Of a stretch of 64,000 nt of DNA, positions 35,648 to 43,611 are shown piece after piece. The first letter of the stretch is position 1; every line of letters begins with the position of its first letter. A program made the position numbers and the translations under genes. The notes beneath the pieces are model-generated. The model was not told where the DNA came from, ran no database searches, and saw only the letters and a list, made by a program, of their open reading frames with translations. Source of the DNA: Streptomyces mirabilis (GTDB taxonomy: Bacteria; Actinomycetota; Actinomycetes; Streptomycetales; Streptomycetaceae). The stretch covers positions 10,850,001 through 10,914,000 of the forward strand of contig NZ_JBCJKP010000001.1 in assembly GCF_039503195.1 (NCBI RefSeq), written 5' to 3'.

Positions 35648-35883
35648 GGCGATCGCCTCCCACGGCCGGTGAGGGCGTTGCGCCGCTTTGACCAGCACGT
35701 GCCGAGTATGGGGCGGCCCATGAAGTCACTCTGTCGGTGACCCGCCAAGCCCGCAGGTTCATTCACTCCCATGGACGGTACGTGCGCCGCACCCCCCACC
35801 TGCGTGCCGGGCGCCTCGTGCACCGGCAGGCTCTCGGCGGTGACCACCGACTCGTCGACCTCCCCCGCGGGCAGGGTGATCAC
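35644..35883 (-). CDS. Small ORF linking methyltransferase and cytochrome b genes
   Basis: 79 residues from a GTG that overlaps the methyltransferase stop (GTGA), ending four bases into the next gene. Sequence begins ITLPAGEVDESVVTAESLPV and continues HEAPGTQVGGAAHVPSMGVN. The overlaps on both sides argue that it is translated as part of the operon. No recognised domain. The basic C-terminus (WSKRRNALTGRGRRS) is less protein-like. Confidence 0.4.
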   Translation of the reverse strand: MITLPAGEVDESVVTAESLPVHEAPGTQVGGAAHVPSMGVNEPAGLAGHRQSDFMGRPILGTCWSKRRNALTGRGRRSP

Positions 35884-36551
35884 GATGCGCCTTGCGGTTC
35901 ACGCCGGGCCGTGCCGAGGATGTGCGTGGCCGCGGGCAAGGGCAGTCGGGTGTCGGGGAAGGAGAACTTCTCCAGCTCGGTGAGGCGGAACCCGGCTGCG
36001 GCGATCGCGGCCCGGGTGTCGCGGCCGACATGGCAGCCGCCCATCAGCAGGGGCCAGACGGTAGCGTCCAGGACCTGCTGTGTGCGCCGCATCGCGGGCG
36101 AGTCGGCGCGTACGTGCTCGAAGAAGCGGAGTTGTCCGCCTGGCCGCAACACCCGGTGGAGTTCGGCGAGCGCGGCGTGCGGGTCGGCGACCGAGCACAG
36201 GGTCAGGCAGACGACGGCCGCGTCGAACGAGGTGTCCTCGGCAGGCAGTTGCTCGGCCCGTCCGTCCACTACCTGAACGGGAACCGCAGCGGATCGGGCG
36301 CTCTGGACGGCCAGCTCACGCAGGTGCGGCTCGGGTTCCACCGCAAGCAGCCGGGTTACCGTGCCGGGGTAGTGGGGGAAGTTCAGGCCGTTGCCCGCGC
36401 CGATCTCGATGACCTCGCCGGCCAGGCCCGCCAGCAGGCGCTTGCGGTGTTCTGTGACGCCCGCCTTCGCCAGGGCTGGACCGGCGACCTTGCTGTAGAA
36501 GCGGGAGAAGACCGGGTGCGAGGGGGTGGGTGGCCTCATCTGCTGGGGCAT
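35880..36551 (-). CDS. Class I SAM-dependent methyltransferase (UbiE/phospholipid N-methyltransferase-like)
   Basis: 223 residues. SAM-binding motif I is EVIEIGAGNGLNFPHYP, the acidic residue of motif II is in RLLAVEPEPHL, motif post-II is GRAEQLPAEDTSFDAAVVCL, and motif III is LRPGGQLRFFEHVRADSPAM. The N-terminus HPVFSRFYSKVAGPALAKAG is typical of a group of membrane-lipid or quinone methyltransferases. It is the first gene of the overlapping cytochrome b operon. A quinone or lipid substrate would fit that context (inference). Intact. Confidence 0.85.
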   Translation of the reverse strand: MPQQMRPPTPSHPVFSRFYSKVAGPALAKAGVTEHRKRLLAGLAGEVIEIGAGNGLNFPHYPGTVTRLLAVEPEPHLRELAVQSARSAAVPVQVVDGRAEQLPAEDTSFDAAVVCLTLCSVADPHAALAELHRVLRPGGQLRFFEHVRADSPAMRRTQQVLDATVWPLLMGGCHVGRDTRAAIAAAGFRLTELEKFSFPDTRLPLPAATHILGTARREPQGAS

Positions 36552-36634
36552 GACTTGTCACCGACTCATCTCTACGGGGCTCACAGCGTCGTGGGCAGGG
36601 CCTGGGATCGGCGCGCGGGCTCGCCGCCTGGGTG

Positions 36635-37039
36635 TCAGCCCACCGTGAGGGTGCCCTTCATGTTCGGGTGGATGGTGCAGATGTAGGAGTAGCCGCCGGG
36701 TGCGGACGGTGCGGTGAAGGTGGCCGTTGCGTCGCCTGCGATGCTGCCGGTGTCGAACTTCTTGTCCCCGGTCGCGGTCACGGTGTGCGTTACGGAGTCG
36801 CGGTTGACGACGGTGATCTTCGTTCCGGGGCGTACGCGGAGGTTCGCCGGGGTGAAGGCGAAGTTCTCGATCACGATGCGTGCCGCGGCGGGGCCGGTGC
36901 TGGAGGCGGCGGGCGGGGCGCTGGTGGTGGCCGGGTTGTTGCCGTTGCCGCCGTTCGAGCAGCCGGCCAGGGCCAGCAGGGTGCAGGCGCTCGCCAGGGC
37001 AGCGGCGGTGTGGCCCCGGTGCAGTGGGGTGAAGGTCAT
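36635..37039 (-). CDS. Cupredoxin lipoprotein (plastocyanin/amicyanin-like)
   Basis: 134 residues from the ATG at 37039. Lipoprotein signal with LLALAGCSNG (lipobox Cys at residue 27), a Ser/Thr/Pro linker, then a single cupredoxin domain IENFAFTPANLRVRPGTKIT. The type 1 copper ligands are His in DSVTHTVTATG and Cys, His and Met in YSYICTIHPNMKGTL. Outer-membrane-face electron carrier or copper-binding protein. It lies upstream of the methyltransferase-cytochrome b operon on the same strand (83 bp gap) and could serve as its electron acceptor (inference). Intact. Confidence 0.9.
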   Translation of the reverse strand: MTFTPLHRGHTAAALASACTLLALAGCSNGGNGNNPATTSAPPAASSTGPAAARIVIENFAFTPANLRVRPGTKITVVNRDSVTHTVTATGDKKFDTGSIAGDATATFTAPSAPGGYSYICTIHPNMKGTLTVG

Positions 37040-37113
37040 GCGGGGCGGGCCTTTCGGGCGGGGACTGCGGGGCGGGCACGGCTGTCGGCCGGCGATCGCA
37101 TTCAGGTTCGCTC

Positions 37114-38079
37114 TCACTGGCGGTGCTCGGGCGGGTCGTACCGCCGTCTGCTTCGCCCGCTCACCCACGGGGGTGGGCTCTCTGTCCGGCAGTAGGTGTT
37201 ACCTGGGGTGGTGGCGGTGCGGCGGAAGAGGACGGCTGCGGCGACGGTGAGCCCGGTCAGCCAGGCGAGGGCGATGAGCAGGGGGCCGGTTTCGTCGAAG
37301 GTGGGGGTGAGGGCTGCGTCGATCAGGACGCGGGTGGCGCCGTAGCCGGGCAAAGCGTGCGCCCAGCCAGATGGGGCGGGGCGGAGTATGGGGCTTTGTT
37401 CGATGCCCAGGTCTATGAAGGGCACCAGGAAGGCGACGAGTAGCCCACCCACGCGGCCGAACAGCGGGCCGAGCAGGACGCCGATGAGGCCATAAGTGAG
37501 GGCGATCAGGACGTTCGCGGCTATATAGCGGCCCCATTGGCGGGCGTCGAAAACGGTGGCGGTCACCACGGGGGAGGCTGCGGTGGCCAGCAACGCGCCG
37601 AGGACCACCACGGTCAGGCGGGAAGCGTGCAGAGCGGCGGGGCGGAACCCGGCGAGGGACAGACGCTGGTCACCCGCGCGGGCGTCCAGGACGGTGAACA
37701 GACCGGCGAGTGTGGCCAGGGATGCGATGGCGATCGGCGACATGGTGCCGCCATGGATGTCGGGCAGTCACGCCCGCTGGACAAGAGTGCGGCCGCCCTC
37801 GCGCACGGTCAGCTACGTGGACTCCTCAGGGGTGGTGGCCACGGTGAGGAGGATGAAGAGCACGGGTACCGCGAGGAGCAGCGTCCACAGCACCCGGTCG
37901 CACGCGATGACGGTCAACGAGACGGTCCTGGCGATGATCCGCCCGAAGTCCGACCCGGACCGGGTGGCCGATGAGCCGGCCGACACACCGGGTTGCGGGC
38001 GAGGCGGTCGAATCCACGGTGACCCCTCGCCCCTACGTCGTCCGGGAGGCACCGTCGCCCGGACGTGCCACCCGCGCAA
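37114..38079 (-). pseudogene. ABC-2 type permease with two in-frame nonsense codons
   Basis: One continuous frame on the minus strand, broken only by TAG at 37813-37815 and TGA at about 37768. Before the stops: FGRIIARTVSLTVIACDRVL and LLLAVPVLFILLTVATTPEE, a first membrane helix. Between them: LTVREGGRTLVQRA. After them: LPDIHGGTMSPIAIASLATL, VVVLGALLATAASPVVTATV and IALTYGLIGVLLGPLFGRVG up to 37114, five more helices. This is a transporter permease lacking a partner ATPase gene here. The start is uncertain and probably near 38000. A downstream ATG at 37743 would give a shortened protein. Confidence 0.7.
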
Positions 38080-38148
38080 TCTCTGAGGGCGCCAGATACG
38101 TACATGTAGACGACATATGGGGCGAACCAGCTTAGGGGATCACTTACC

Positions 38149-38589
38149 ATGCGTCTCTCAACAGCCACGATCATCCCCCTCTTGGCAGCCGGGGTCGCCT
38201 TCACGGGGGCGGTGCCCGCTGTGGCAGATCCGCAGCCCAGCCCGACTCCACCCACCACCGGCACCAGCACCATGCCGCAGCCCAGCCCGACTCCACCCAC
38301 CACCGGCACCAGCACCATGCCGCAGCCCGGAACGGCTTCGGGATCCGACAACGGGGGGCGGGTCGGCCACGGCCAAGACAACGGGTTCGGGTTCGGCAAC
38401 GTCCGGCCAGGCCCCGGGTTCGGTGACCGGAACCACATCCACCACTTCCGGCTGCACCACCGGTTCTGCTTCTTCGTGCACCGCCACGTGGTGATCCGGA
38501 ATATCCGGTTTGATGACCGTCGTGTGGTGATCGTCAAGACGATCGTCCCCGGCCACCTTGTGTGCCTCAGCCCGTTCAGGGACTTCTGA
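38149..38589 (+). CDS. Small secreted protein with Pro/Thr repeat and His-rich tail
   Basis: 146 residues. The signal peptide is at residues 1-27 (LLAAGVAFTGAVPAVAD), then two identical 15-residue repeats PQPSPTPPTTGTSTM (DNA 38230-38319), a Gly-rich segment, and a His/Arg/Phe-rich part (RNHIHHFRLHHRFCFFVHRH) that could bind metal. It ends LVCLSPFRDF with a stop that abuts a truncated Ku gene. The C-terminus may therefore have been altered by the same junction. Exported. Function unknown. Confidence 0.6.
   Translation: MRLSTATIIPLLAAGVAFTGAVPAVADPQPSPTPPTTGTSTMPQPSPTPPTTGTSTMPQPGTASGSDNGGRVGHGQDNGFGFGNVRPGPGFGDRNHIHHFRLHHRFCFFVHRHVVIRNIRFDDRRVVIVKTIVPGHLVCLSPFRDF
38230..38319 (+). repeat. 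Two identical 45-bp tandem repeats
   Basis: Units at 38230-38274 and 38275-38319 each encode 15 residues of the Pro/Thr-rich linker in the secreted protein. In frame. Confidence 0.92.
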
Positions 38590-39180
38590 GGACAGGAGCT
38601 GAAAGAAGTGCCGCTGCCGACCGCGAAGGCGATCGAGATCGTCGCGTTCGTGCCGGCCGCGTCGATCGACCCGGTGCGGCTGAGCGCCGACAGCTACCTC
38701 GTGCAGTACGACGGCCCGGTCGCGGCGAAGCCGTACGTGCTGATCGCCCGGGCGCTGGCCCGCAACACGAAGGTGGCCGTGGCGAAGCCGGCGTGGCACG
38801 GGCGGGAGTGCCTGGTGCTGCTGCGGGTGCGGGACGGGGCGCTGGTCGCGCACGTGCTCAAGTGGGACGACGAGGTGCGCGACCCCTCCGAGCTCGCCCC
38901 GAAGGACGTCACGGTCACGGACTCCGAGATCGACGAGGCGCTTCAGCTGGTCGACTCGAGGACGACGGACGGCATCTCTGGCTACCAGGACGAGTACCGG
39001 AAGTCCCTGGAAGCAGTGCTCGAGGCGAAGGCCGAAGGCCGGCAGCCGCTCGAACCGAGCACCGAGGCTGAGGAGCCGGGCGGCCAGGTCGTCGACCTGA
39101 TCGGCCCTGCAGGAGAGTGTCCGCAAGGCGCAGGCAGCGCGCGGCGAGGACGCGGGTGAGGCCGAGGTCCATGAGATGCC
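38590..39180 (+). pseudogene. ku: Ku DNA end-binding protein, 5'-truncated and frameshifted
   Basis: Begins mid-protein at ELKEVPLPTAKAIEIVAFVP, with KPYVLIARALARNTKVAVAK, WHGRECLVLLRVRDGALVAH and EVRDPSELAPKDVTVTDSEI, the C-terminal two thirds of the bacterial Ku core. The frame breaks at about 39105 where VVDLIG departs and QESVRKAQAARGED continues in another frame. Bacterial Ku forms a ring on DNA ends and recruits ligase D in end joining. The first 100 or so residues are missing, so the ring cannot form. A second copy of the tail occurs at 40851-41217. Confidence 0.85.
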
Positions 39181-39283
39181 GGTGGCCAAGCAGAAGACGG
39201 CCCTGGTGGCTGTTGTGCGCAGGGATGTCCGCCGGGCTGCTGATCTCCGTTGTGACCGCGCCGGTGGTGGGGGGTAACTCCGC

Positions 39284-39667
39284 GCCGGTGAGCGGGTCCT
39301 CGACCTCGGCTCCGGCGGCGGCATCGACGTCCTGCTCTCCGCCCGCCGGGTCGGCCCCGCCGGCACGGCGTACGGACTGGACATGACCGACGAGATGCTC
39401 GCCCTGGCCCTGGCCGACGCGGAGAAGGCAGGCGCCGCGAGGAGTGTGGAGTTCCTCAAGGGCACCGTCGAGGCGATCCTGCAGCCCGCGAACACCATCG
39501 ACGTCGTGATCTCCAACTGCGTCATCAACCTGTCCACCGACAAGCCGGCCGTGTTCGTCCGCGTGCTGAAACCTAGCGGCCGGATCGGTGTCTCCGACGT
39601 CGTCGCCGACGACGCCCTCACCCCCGCCCAGCGGGCCGAGCGTGGCGACTACGTGGGCTCGTTCCGC
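39284..39667 (+). pseudogene. arsM: Arsenite methyltransferase (ArsM), internal fragment
   Basis: Contains [20 protein letters not shown] (SAM motif I), [40 protein letters not shown] and [20 protein letters not shown]. The ISNCVINLS segment with its Cys is diagnostic for ArsM. The N-terminal part with the first conserved Cys and the C-terminal domain are both gone. The frame then runs into the antisense of a ClpX-type zinc finger gene. With arsC and arsT remnants at 41.5-42.6 kb it marks a lost arsenic locus. Confidence 0.8.
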
Positions 39668-39693
39668 CGCTGCGCGGCGTCCGGTGCCGACCG

Positions 39694-40002
39694 TCAGGCT
39701 CCCGTGTCGGCGGGCTGGGCGAGGATCTCGCCGCACCGGGCGACGCAGTCGGAACAGATCCACACGTCGGGCCCGGCGACCAGGCGACGCTCCTCGCTAC
39801 GCGCGTGCCCGCAGAACGAGCAGCGGTCAGGCTGCTTCTTCCCCGGGCGCCCGCAGCGGGAGCGGCGGCCGAAGGGGGCGCGCGGGTAAACCCGGGCTTG
39901 CTTGTCGGACGCCTCGGCCTGACCGACCCACGCGGCAACCCTCTGTGCGCACGAGTCGTGCCCCCGGCCATCATCCGGACCGCCGCAATGGCCGACTAGC
40001 AC
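39694..40002 (-). CDS. Small ClpX-type (C4) zinc-finger protein
   Basis: 102 residues by the longest frame, but the start may be later. The C-terminal half holds a ClpX N-terminal-type zinc domain: [20 protein letters not shown] followed by [14 protein letters not shown], with four Cys in two C-x-x-C pairs. Free-standing versions occur in Streptomyces and may be adaptor-like. The preceding [20 protein letters not shown] is basic. No AAA domain. Intact. Confidence 0.6.
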   Translation of the reverse strand: MLVGHCGGPDDGRGHDSCAQRVAAWVGQAEASDKQARVYPRAPFGRRSRCGRPGKKQPDRCSFCGHARSEERRLVAGPDVWICSDCVARCGEILAQPADTGA

Positions 40003-40061
40003 ACCGGCGCCTGCACGGAGTTGCCGGACACGGCCGCGTCGACCGGGGCGGGGCGCGAGCG

Positions 40062-40583
40062 TTACGCCTGAGCCCCCACAGTGAGCTGGGCGCGGTGGAA
40101 GTCAAAGTGCTGAGTCGGATAGCGGTACACCTCTTCGAGGGTCATCACGTCCTTGAAGAACGGATCCCACCGCGTCGGAAAGCCCATCGTCCGTGCCAAC
40201 TTCGCGTCCGGCGCGGCATCCAGATGGCGATGAAGGGCTGTCAGCGTCCGATCGAGCTTCGCTCCCATACGCCGGTGGTTGTAGACCCGGGCGCCGGCCA
40301 CGGCTCCGAGGTAGTTGATCACGTCGAAGGGGCGGGTGGCGGTGTTCAGTAAACGTGCCCACGCACGGCTTGCTCCCGGGGGAAGGCGACCGAACAGGCA
40401 CACCAACGGAAGCAAGGCCCGCACGACGATATAGCCGAACAGCATGTGGTAGAGCAGCTGCTCGTTGGTCCAACGGGTTCCCTTGCTCCGGCGACGCAAG
40501 TCCTCGGCTGTGGCCGACTCCAGAAGCTGGTGGAACGTAGCACTAGCCTGCCGCAGTTCTGCGTGGATGATCTCTCTGTCCAT
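40062..40583 (-). CDS. DinB-superfamily protein
   Basis: 173 residues, four-helix DinB/YfiT-like bundle: ELRQASATFHQLLESATAED, TRWTNEQLLYHMLFGYIVVR, GARVYNHRRMGAKLDRTLTA and YRYPTQHFDFHRAQLTV. The metal-binding His residues of the family correspond to YHMLF and the C-terminal HFDFHRAQ. Members are metal-dependent thiol S-transferases or unknown. Starts at the ATG of 40583. Transcribed alone. Intact. Confidence 0.8.
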   Translation of the reverse strand: MDREIIHAELRQASATFHQLLESATAEDLRRRSKGTRWTNEQLLYHMLFGYIVVRALLPLVCLFGRLPPGASRAWARLLNTATRPFDVINYLGAVAGARVYNHRRMGAKLDRTLTALHRHLDAAPDAKLARTMGFPTRWDPFFKDVMTLEEVYRYPTQHFDFHRAQLTVGAQA

Positions 40584-40850
40584 AAGCCCCTCCTGGCCAC
40601 AGTCCGTGGAGCCGCTGCTTCATGATGACGCTTGCCATGGCATCCAGCACCCGGTCCGAAGGGGCCTTTTTTGCGGACAACGGACAGCTTCTAACCTCGT
40701 CCATATCTTCATTTCGTAGCTCCATTCCGTTCCGGTAGGGAGTTCCGGTACGGACTGTGCGAGGGCGACGGAAGCGGGCCAGTCCACCCGTCCAGCCTGC
40801 GGCGGTGTCAGCCAGGGCGCGCGGCGGCGTCGGGAAGCGGCCCGTTCTGG

Positions 40851-41217
40851 GGGCTTCGAGGCGCTGCAGCTGGTCGACTCGACGACGACGGACGACATCT
40901 CCGGCTACCAGGACGAGTACCGCCAGGCCCTGGAAGCAGTGCTCGAGGCGAAGGCCGAGGGCCAGCAGCCGCCCAAGCCGAGCACCGAGGCCGAGGAGCC
41001 GGGCGGCCAGGTCGTCGACCTGATGGCCGTCCTGCAGGAGAGTGTCCGCAAGGCGCAGGCAGCGCGCGGCGAGGACGCCGACGAGGCCGAGGTCCACGAG
41101 ATGCCGTCGGCCAAGCAGAAGACGGCCGCGAAGACGGCGAGGAAGGCGCCCGCCAAGAAAACCGCGAAGAAGACCGCAGCGGCGAAGAAGCCGGCCCGAC
41201 GGCAACGGCGTGACTAG
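40851..41217 (+). pseudogene. ku: Ku, C-terminal tail (second copy)
   Basis: Begins ALQLVDSTTTDDISGYQDEY, then EAVLEAKAEGQQPPKPSTEA and VLQESVRKAQAARGEDADEA, ending in the lysine/alanine-rich DNA-binding tail (KKTAKKTAAAKKPARRQRRD) at 41217. It repeats, with differences, the segment at 38938-39180 and keeps the tail that copy lost. The two are diverged paralogues or alleles rather than a fresh duplication. No core domain is present. Confidence 0.85.
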
Positions 41218-41271
41218 GCCGAAGTCCGGCGCAGAACGGGGGAGCGGAGACGCGGCGTCGGCTGTGGCGGG

Positions 41272-41385
41272 TCAGCCTGGGATGCGGAGCTGAGCCTCGG
41301 GTGTGGAGTGGGTGCAGGCGCGCACGCCTGAGGTGAGGAGCCGGCGTGCTTCGTCGCGCGGGACGGGGCGTCGTCGTTGATGCTG
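41272..41385 (-). pseudogene. DUF6233-like protein, C-terminal fragment (second copy)
   Basis: The minus-strand tail corresponds to the fragment at 9402-9562 (PVPRDEARRLLTSG pattern), ending with a stop at 41272-41274 and within the repeat block 41214-41380. It follows the Ku tail directly. Confidence 0.4.
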
Positions 41386-41478
41386 TGTCGTCGTTGCTCG
41401 TCTCAGGATTCAGTCGGCATTCAAGAAGCCGGCGCGGGCCCGTCCGAAACGTAGGACGGGCCCGCGCCGGTGCTCGTA

Positions 41479-42464
41479 TCAGGCTGGGATGGCAGCGGGT
41501 TCTTGCTCCGCTTGAGCAGCCCTCCCTGCGGCCAGGTACCGCTCGGCGTCCAGGGCGGCTGCGCAGCCGCTGGCGGCGGCGGTGATGGCCTGGCGGTAGG
41601 TGTGGTCGACCACGTCACCTGCCGCGAAGACCCCGGGCAGGTTCGTACGGGTGGAGGGCGAATCAACCTTGAGGTAGCCCGCGCCGTCCAACTCCATTTG
41701 GCCGTTGCACAGTTCGGTGCGCGGGTCGTGGCTGATCGCGATGAACAGGCCGGTCACGTCGAGGTCGCGGGTTTGGCCGGTGAAGACGTCGCGGAGCGCG
41801 ACCCCGGCGAGCTCGCCGTCCGCTTCCTTGATCTCGGCGATCTCGGCGATCTCGCTGTCGAAGGCGAAGGAGATTTTGTCGTCGGCGAAGGCGCGGTTCT
41901 GCATGACTTTGGAGGCGCGCAGGGTGGAGCGGCGGTGCACGACGGTCACCGACTTGGCGAAGCGGGTGAGGAAGGTGGCCTCTTCCATGGCCGTGTCGCC
42001 TCCGCCGACGACCACGATGTCGCGGTCGCGGAAGAAGAAGCCGTCGCAGGTGGCGCACCAGGACACACCGCGGCTGGACAGCTCCGCTTCCTTGGGCAGG
42101 CCGAGCTTGCGGTAGCCGGAGCCGGTCGCCACGATCACCGTCTTGGCCCGGTGCACGGTGCCCGCGGTGTCGGTGACGGTCTTGTTGTCGCCGGTGAGGT
42201 CGACCTCGACGATGTCGTCGTCGATCATCTCGGCGCCGAACTTCTCGGCCTGGGCGCGCATGTTCGCCATGAGGTCCGGGCCGTCGATGCCCTCGGGGAA
42301 GCCGGGGAAGTTCTCGACCTCGGTGGTCGTGGTCAGCACGCCGCCGACGAAGATGGTGCCGCCGAAGACGAGCGGCTTGAGCTGGGCGCGGCGGTGTATC
42401 CGGTCGGGCCGGAGCCAATGACGATGACCTCGCGCACGTCGGCTCTCGCGGTCACCGTGGTCAC
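41479..42464 (-). pseudogene. trxB: Thioredoxin reductase (ArsT-type), with a small N-terminal deletion
   Basis: Starts at a GTG overlapping the arsC stop (GTGA). The first 20 residues read VREVIVIGSGPTGYTAA, the FAD-binding loop. A deletion of about 13-14 bases near 42386 then shifts the frame. The remaining 280 residues are intact: TTTTEVENFPGFPEGIDGPD, the redox-active SWCATCDGFFFRDRD, the NADPH loop VVVGGGDTAMEEATF, and the C-terminal FAD motif PGVFAAGDVVDHTYRQAI. Because arsC directly precedes it, it fits the arsT thioredoxin reductase of Streptomyces ars operons, which recycles thioredoxin for arsenate reduction. Now a pseudogene unless the lesion is a sequencing error. Confidence 0.85.
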
Positions 42465-42572
42465 GCCTCCTGCTTGGCGTCGATCTCAGCGATCAGGGCC
42501 TCCATACGCGTCTTGATCTCGTCGCGGATCGGACGGACGGCCTCGACGCCCTTGCCTGCCGGGTCCTCTATT
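42461..42572 (-). pseudogene. arsC: Arsenate reductase ArsC (low-MW phosphatase type), C-terminal fragment
   Basis: About 36 codons: EDPAGKGVEAVRPIRDEIKT followed by RMEALIAEIDAKQEA and the stop at 42461-42463. This is the usual tail of thioredoxin-coupled ArsC, with the W-x-x-E/D-D-P-A-G-K-G signature. The catalytic N-terminal CxxxxxR loop is lost. It overlaps the trxB/arsT start. Confidence 0.7.
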
Positions 42573-42886
42573 CAACTGTAGCCAGTTCCCCGAGGAGCCC
42601 CCCCGCTGGTGGCCGTGCGTGGCCCCCCCGGGGGGCGCATCGATTCCAGGTTCCGCATCAGGGCCGTCACCCAGAAGGCGGACCACGCAACCCCGGTTTG
42701 TCCTGGCGCAGGCACATGCCGAGTGACTTGGGAAAACAGCTCGATCGGGGCCATGGGCGAGCTGCATTCGAGTGATCGGAGCGGATCAGTGCGCGTCGCG
42801 ATGCATGTCAGTACAACGCTTTGATCCCTATATGCCGGATCTCCCTAACGCGGTCACCGAGGCCGTGACCGGCTGAGGAGACCACC
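42573..42886. other. Non-coding stretch with G/C homopolymers
   Basis: No convincing gene. Contains long C and G runs near 42598-42640. Just before 42887 lies the promoter and RBS region of the Met-rich gene (GAGGAGACCACC ATG). Confidence 0.4.
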
Positions 42887-43348
42887 ATGCGCCCTCGTCG
42901 CATAGCCGTCGCTGCCCTCGCCGCCGCCACGATCTCCCTGACCGTTCTCGCCGCGCCGGCGGACGCGAAGCCGGCCCCGTCGGGCGCATCCAGCGTGTCA
43001 CCGAGCTGCACCATGCAGCGGTCTTCCGCCACCACGATGTCGATGACGTGCACCATGACGATGCCGCCCGGCATGACGATGCCGTCCCACATGTCGATGA
43101 CGTGCACCATGACGATGCCGCCCGGCATGACGATGACTTGCCCTATGACGATGCCGTCCGGCATGGCGACGATGCAGGTTTCGTCCACCCCTCATCCGAT
43201 GGTCAGTGGGGCCCTCAGAACCGGCGCAGGCGGCAGCGTCAGGAGCTTGGAGCCCATGGAGATCGCGGCCGGTGCCCTATTGGTGGCCCTCGCGGGCAGC
43301 GGCAGTGCGTTCGTGATGATGCGCCGCCGCGGTTGTCGGAAGGTCTGA
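42887..43348 (+). CDS. Secreted Met-rich, membrane-anchored protein (probable copper binding)
   Basis: 153 residues. Signal peptide at residues 1-27 (AVAALAAATISLTVLAAPAD). The central region (40-100) is built of repeated M-x-M and Cys units: SMTCTMTMPPGMTMPSHMSM then TCTMTMPPGMTMTCPMTMPS. A linker follows, then a C-terminal membrane helix (MEIAAGALLVALAGSGSAFV) with a basic tail. Clusters of Met with Cys are characteristic of Cu(I)-binding proteins outside the cytosol. The next gene is a multicopper oxidase with its own Met-rich loop, supporting a copper-handling role (inference). Strong RBS. Intact. No known family recognised. Confidence 0.7.
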   Translation: MRPRRIAVAALAAATISLTVLAAPADAKPAPSGASSVSPSCTMQRSSATTMSMTCTMTMPPGMTMPSHMSMTCTMTMPPGMTMTCPMTMPSGMATMQVSSTPHPMVSGALRTGAGGSVRSLEPMEIAAGALLVALAGSGSAFVMMRRRGCRKV

Positions 43349-43611
43349 CCGTATCGAGTGATCACAGAGAGCGTGGCGGACCGACACCCCGCAGCCTCCC
43401 CACCAGTCCTCCACCGGCTGCGCTCCGTGCCTGGGTTCCGAAACAGCCGTCGGCCGGGACGTCCCGTGAACCACGGGCCGGGCACCCCCCGACCTTTCCG
43501 CCCTCTCTCGATTGCTGCTGTAGGCCGCGCCCACGGCTGCGCGCGTTCACGCGTGCCCTCAGCCGTGCGCACGCGACCGAACAGAGGCGATATCGAGACA
43601 AGGACACCCCT

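Noticed and set aside
38694..39621. Long minus-strand frames across the Ku and arsM remnants
   Set aside because: Arg/Ser/Pro-rich shadows. The plus strand carries clear Ku and ArsM motifs.
42998..43195. Minus-strand ORF very rich in Arg-His (RHRHAGRHRH-like)
   Set aside because: It is the antisense of the Met-rich repeats in the 42887-43348 gene. The signal peptide, RBS and anchor are all on the plus strand.
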